Positions 61,950-64,000 of a stretch of DNA of 64,000 nt are shown in pieces. Origin of the DNA: Deltaproteobacteria bacterium. Lineage in GTDB: Bacteria; Desulfobacterota; Binatia; Binatales; Binataceae. Below the pieces are notes generated by a model. That model searched no databases. It was not told the origin of the DNA and saw only the letters and a program-made list of their open reading frames with translations. The stretch lies in NCBI GenBank assembly GCA_021801125.1, contig JAJYYI010000042.1, forward strand, positions 1 through 64,000. The letters are read 5' to 3'. Position 1 is the stretch's first letter, and each line of letters begins with the position of its first letter. A program made the position numbers and the translations under genes.

Positions 61950-62177
61950 TCAAGCTGACTGACGATAACGCGACAGGATTTGCATGATCCTATCTTTCGA
62001 CGCAAGTTTGAGCTTTTGAATTCGCTTTTGCTCTACTTCTTCCTCGGCGGTAAGGTACACTTTTTTGCGTAGCGCATCGAGCTTCTGTTTGAACTCCAGA
62101 TGCTCGTCGTAGGCCGCCCGCAACTCCTCGTCATGCGCAGCATGCTCCTGGATAAGCCGTTCTTCTCTCGGCTCCAT
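61950..62177 (-). CDS. DUF465 (YdcH-like) small helical protein
   Basis: A 75-residue protein that is nearly all charged helix: LIQEHAAHDEELRAAYDEHL, EFKQKLDALRKKVYLTAEEE, VEQKRIQKLKLASKDRIMQI. This is the DUF465 pattern (H-x-x-L-x-x-x-H...L..K-x-x-L.p.e..e...LKK.KL..KD). Function is unknown. Start is ATG 62177. Confidence 0.85.
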   Translation of the reverse strand: MEPREERLIQEHAAHDEELRAAYDEHLEFKQKLDALRKKVYLTAEEEVEQKRIQKLKLASKDRIMQILSRYRQSA

Positions 62178-62210
62178 GGATTCATTCCTCCATCCATTTT
62201 TACTGTTTGG

Positions 62211-62972
62211 TCACCTCGTAATCGGTTGTGGGAGCCGTGCTTGCGCCGGTCGTACGTACAGGGGCTCAAGAGATGCCACTGAGTCGGTACGACCGGCGGC
62301 AATGCGCGCCGCGCCTATGGCGCTGAGGGCCGCCGCGCATCTTTCGGGTGTCGGAAAAATGAAAATCGCCCCGCGCCCCGAGGCAAGCGTGCGCAGTCGT
62401 TCCTCGATTGACGCAGCGTCGCCGCTCACTAAAGCGAGTCCTTCCGTTATCGACGCCGATAGGCCCGCGACGTCGAGCAGCTCTGACGGCGACGTCTGCT
62501 CCAGTCCGTCCTCGTTGACTCGGAAGGCAGCGCTATAGAATTCGTTCCGCCGCGCGTCGATTATCACACGGACCTCCGCACCGTTACGTACCTCCGGATG
62601 GTCCAAGGCGCAGGCCGCCATGCTTTCGAAGGTGGACACGCCGACTATGGGGCAACCGGCGGCGAAGGCCAGCCCCTTACCGTAGCTGAGGGCGATTCTC
62701 ACGCCAGTGAACGAGCCGGGTCCGACACCGACCGCGACTCCTCTTAACTCGCTCAACTCGACGCCCGCGCGCCTGAGCAGCGCTTCAACCATCAGCGGCA
62801 GGCTTGCTGCGTGTGATTGATTTGCTTTGCCGGTCGCAGTGCCAAGGACAGCCTGTTTATTGACCAGTCCCAGGAGCATCGGAGAGGCGGCCGTATCTAA
62901 TCCTAGGACCAAGCCGGCCGCTGCGGCTTGGCCAAGCAACTGTTCAACCTTGTGCAAGCCGCGTAATGTCAT
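62211..62972 (-). CDS. tsaB: tRNA threonylcarbamoyladenosine biosynthesis protein TsaB
   Basis: A 253-residue ASKHA-fold protein that partners TsaD in making t6A37 in ANN-decoding tRNAs. Signatures: LVLGLDTAASPMLLGLV, SHAASLPLMVEALLRRAGVE, VGVGPGSFTGVRIALSYGKG, VGVSTFESMAACA and VIIDARRNEFYSAAF. The N terminus overlaps rseP by 29 bp, and about 18 residues precede the usual start, so initiation could be a few codons later. Confidence 0.92.
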   Translation of the reverse strand: MTLRGLHKVEQLLGQAAAAGLVLGLDTAASPMLLGLVNKQAVLGTATGKANQSHAASLPLMVEALLRRAGVELSELRGVAVGVGPGSFTGVRIALSYGKGLAFAAGCPIVGVSTFESMAACALDHPEVRNGAEVRVIIDARRNEFYSAAFRVNEDGLEQTSPSELLDVAGLSASITEGLALVSGDAASIEERLRTLASGRGAIFIFPTPERCAAALSAIGAARIAAGRTDSVASLEPLYVRPAQARLPQPITR

Positions 62973-64000
62973 TGAAGATTACAAACGCCATTAACGCCGC
63001 CAGCAGCACGAGGCCCGCCTGCTGAGCAAGCTCGCGATGGCGCACCTGCAGCGGACGGCCTCGTAAGCCCTCGATCGCGAAAAAAAGCAGATGGCCCCCG
63101 TCGAGCATCGGCACCGGGAAAAGATTGATAATGCCAAGCTCAAGGCTCAGCATCGCCATGAAGAGGCCTAGATTGGCCACGCCCTGATGGGCCTGCTCGC
63201 CAGCCAACCGCGCGATCATTATCGGCCCTCCCAAGGTCTCGCGCAGAGGCGCGGCGCCGGTAACGATTCGAGCGATTCCCCCGACCAGCATTGCAGTCAT
63301 CTTAGCGGTCTCGGTCAGCGCCCGTGCGCCGGCACTCAAGGGCCCGAAACGCTGCATATAAGCATCGCCGCGTGGCAGTACCCCAATGACCCACGGTCCT
63401 GACGCGCTGTTTGCCGGGTTTTGCCCCGATTCGCGCTGGGCGCGAATCACGGTTGTTAGCACCTGGCGCGCTCCCTGCTCCTGGCGCTCAAACTCGACAC
63501 GAAGGGCGCGGCCGTCGCTCTTTTTGACCAAGTTCGACAACTCTTCCCAGCTTCTGACCGCCCGTTGGTCGATTCTAACGATGCGGTCTCCCGCGCGCAG
63601 ACCCGCGTGCTCGGCGGGTAGGTTCGGCTTAACTTGTCCGATTACCGGCAGCAGAGTAGGCACGCCGTAGACAAAAACCAACGTCAAAATTACGGGCACG
63701 AAGAGGATGTTCGCCAACGGGCCGGCAAGGACGATCGCGGTGCGCTTGCCAAGCGGCTGAGTGGGAAAGGCTTGGCGTCGCAGCGCCCCAACCAGGCTTG
63801 CCGGCGGGGTTTCGCTCAACGTGTCCAAAGCCTTCTCCACGGAATCTTGCCGTACGACCTCCTCGACCAGCAACGACTCTTCAGTTCGCAACTCGCGGCC
63901 GATTTGCTGCCGAAGGAGATTTGCGCCGTTTTCCCGCGCGCTCAGGCCGACGATGTTCTTGGCAACCTCGAGCAGTCGTTCGTCCTCGGCCGAATTCGCC
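62944..64000 (-). CDS. rseP: RseP-like site-2 zinc metalloprotease, C-terminal part
   Basis: The frame is open to the window end, so the N terminus with HExxH is not visible. The visible 350 residues contain RTAIVLAGPLANILFVPVIL, a PDZ domain (NLPAEHAGLRAGDRIVRIDQ, VRSWEELSNLV), AAPLRETLGGPIMIARLAGE and the metal-ligand helix LELGIINLFPVPMLDGGHLL. RseP cleaves anti-sigma factors and signal peptides in the membrane. A roughly 95-residue charged helical segment precedes the AGPLAN helix, longer than usual for the family. Confidence 0.9.
   Translation of the reverse strand, partial: ANSAEDERLLEVAKNIVGLSARENGANLLRQQIGRELRTEESLLVEEVVRQDSVEKALDTLSETPPASLVGALRRQAFPTQPLGKRTAIVLAGPLANILFVPVILTLVFVYGVPTLLPVIGQVKPNLPAEHAGLRAGDRIVRIDQRAVRSWEELSNLVKKSDGRALRVEFERQEQGARQVLTTVIRAQRESGQNPANSASGPWVIGVLPRGDAYMQRFGPLSAGARALTETAKMTAMLVGGIARIVTGAAPLRETLGGPIMIARLAGEQAHQGVANLGLFMAMLSLELGIINLFPVPMLDGGHLLFFAIEGLRGRPLQVRHRELAQQAGLVLLAALMAFVIFNDITRLAQG

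Overview
The window is about 64 kb of GC-rich bacterial DNA, densely packed with short overlapping operons. The organism is Gram-negative: it has RseP, a RodZ-like protein, TatBC, an Slt-type transglycosylase, periplasmic PQQ and Rieske proteins and lipoproteins. The combination of a UGSC-type selenoprotein, a lanthanide-type PQQ alcohol dehydrogenase, an oxygen-independent-type cobalamin set, an orphan LarB and a CaiB/BaiF CoA-transferase resembles deltaproteobacteria-like soil lineages such as Binatota. That placement is inference from gene content, not from a marker gene.

Layout. 1-4.1 kb: VOC fragment, class II HDAC-like deacetylase, tatB-tatC, small proteins. 4.2-7.3 kb: TauE/SafE with its DUF1634 partner, then a glycosyltransferase. 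7.4-13.1 kb: yggT-proC-yggS-maf (minus strand) diverging from an Slt transglycosylase and a HAD phosphatase. 13.3-15.5 kb: a two-gene redox module of a thioredoxin-fused protein and a UGSC-family protein whose gene contains an in-frame UGA followed by a perfect SECIS-like hairpin, so it is very probably a selenoprotein. 15.6-20 kb: pyrF, an AlkA-type glycosylase and a frameshifted P-type ATPase. 20.2-24 kb: a TetR/emrA/emrB efflux unit with a repeated operator-like sequence. 24-26.5 kb: Hsp20, RodZ-like protein, TPR lipoprotein, tRNA-Gly(CCC). 26.9-30.6 kb: a bufferin (copper-binding RiPP) operon bufA-bufB-bufC-doxX, divergent from an ECF sigma factor and a mini anti-sigma factor.

30.8-39.2 kb: a cobalamin operon under a cobalamin riboswitch (cbiD, fused cbiC-cbiE, cbiT, cobI, cobM, cobJ, cbiG, a HutX-like small protein, cbiX). 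39.5-40.7 kb: CaiB/BaiF CoA-transferase. 41.1-51.5 kb: a periplasmic oxidation and respiration block. It holds a Tat-exported Rieske protein, a PQQ alcohol dehydrogenase with the Asp-x-Asp lanthanide signature, two terminators, a CMD-family protein and an MBL-fold hydrolase, then a complete bc-plus-cytochrome-oxidase set (coxB with heme c, coxA, coxC, ctaG, a subunit IV-like protein, Rieske, cytochrome b fused to heme c). 51.7-58.5 kb: a DUF1203 gene with an internal stop, thiL, and an operon of two CNNM/CorC-type membrane proteins, larB and an ABC1 kinase. 58.7-64 kb (minus strand): rseP (cut by the window end), tsaB, DUF465, ilvN, ilvC, psd, pssA.

Functionally, the PQQ dehydrogenase could feed periplasmic electrons to the adjacent oxidase. 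The riboswitch links the corrin operon to B12 level. The bufferin operon probably buffers copper and may be controlled by the divergent sigma factor.
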